This document shows, piece after piece, positions 6,748 through 6,831 of a stretch of DNA of 6,831 nt. Within the stretch, counting starts at the first letter, position 1. Every line of letters begins with the position of its first letter. Both the position numbers and the translations under genes were made by a program. The notes under the pieces are model-generated. The model had not been told where the DNA came from. It saw nothing but the letters and a program-made list of their open reading frames with translations, and made no database searches. Origin of the DNA: Bacteroidetes bacterium UBA2364 (GTDB taxonomy: Bacteria; Bacteroidota; Rhodothermia; Rhodothermales; UBA2364); assembly GCA_002344075.1 (NCBI GenBank), contig DDTM01000123.1, positions 1 to 6,831 on the forward strand, given 5' to 3'.

Positions 6748-6831
6748 AATCGGGTGGATTAAGGTTGAAATGGATTTTGCAACCACATCATACGCAAACA
6801 AGCTCCTGAAGGCAAGAGACGGGTACAAATC

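Noticed and set aside
6748..6828. N-terminal extension of the M1 peptidase to a TTG at 6828
   Set aside because: It would place 27 unremarkable residues in front of a clear Sec signal peptide. The ATG at 6747 is the better start.
6748..6831. Promoter for the M1 peptidase gene, of the Bacteroidota TTG / TAnnTTTG type
   Set aside because: Only a poor match (CTTGTTTG on the reverse strand) was found, with unsuitable spacing to any upstream TTG. The 84 bp show no supportable site.

Overview
The window looks like a chromosomal segment of a Bacteroidota-type bacterium (or a close Rhodothermota/Balneolota-like relative). The clearest clue is the secreted amidase, which ends in a type IX secretion (Por) sorting domain with a PNPF motif. 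The Bacteroidota-style RHS core ending, the lipoprotein signal and the GMEHQ-type M1 peptidase fit the same picture. No species can be named from the sequence alone.

Positions 1-1872 are an eroded or rearranged RHS (polymorphic toxin) locus. It begins with the last part of an RHS core that enters from the left, running through the pre-toxin motif PxxxxDPxG into a C-terminal toxin domain that carries a JAB/JAMM-like HTHP motif (to 838). A small lipoprotein gene overlaps the toxin stop by one base (838-1419) and is the likely immunity gene. A second, headless RHS core end follows (1521-1872). The two core ends share a 132-bp direct repeat (1-132 and 1713-1844, 10 differences). Both are interrupted at exactly the same place by the same 34-bp sequence (37 bp with a flanking triplet), which shifts the RHS frame. 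The toxin/immunity part is far richer in A+T than its flanks (about 20-25% GC in sampled lines, against about 57% in a sampled line of the amidase gene), as expected for an exchangeable toxin tip cassette.

Positions 1919-5119 hold two closely spaced forward genes: a 12-helix major facilitator (DHA1-like) transporter and a large secreted N-acetylmuramoyl-L-alanine amidase of the PGRP/Amidase_2 fold with a type IX sorting domain. The 15-bp gap suggests one transcript. Positions 5140-6747 hold a convergent reverse-strand gene for a secreted M1-family zinc metallopeptidase. These three genes look intact and ordinary. The unusual part of the window is the RHS region, especially the frame-breaking short element.
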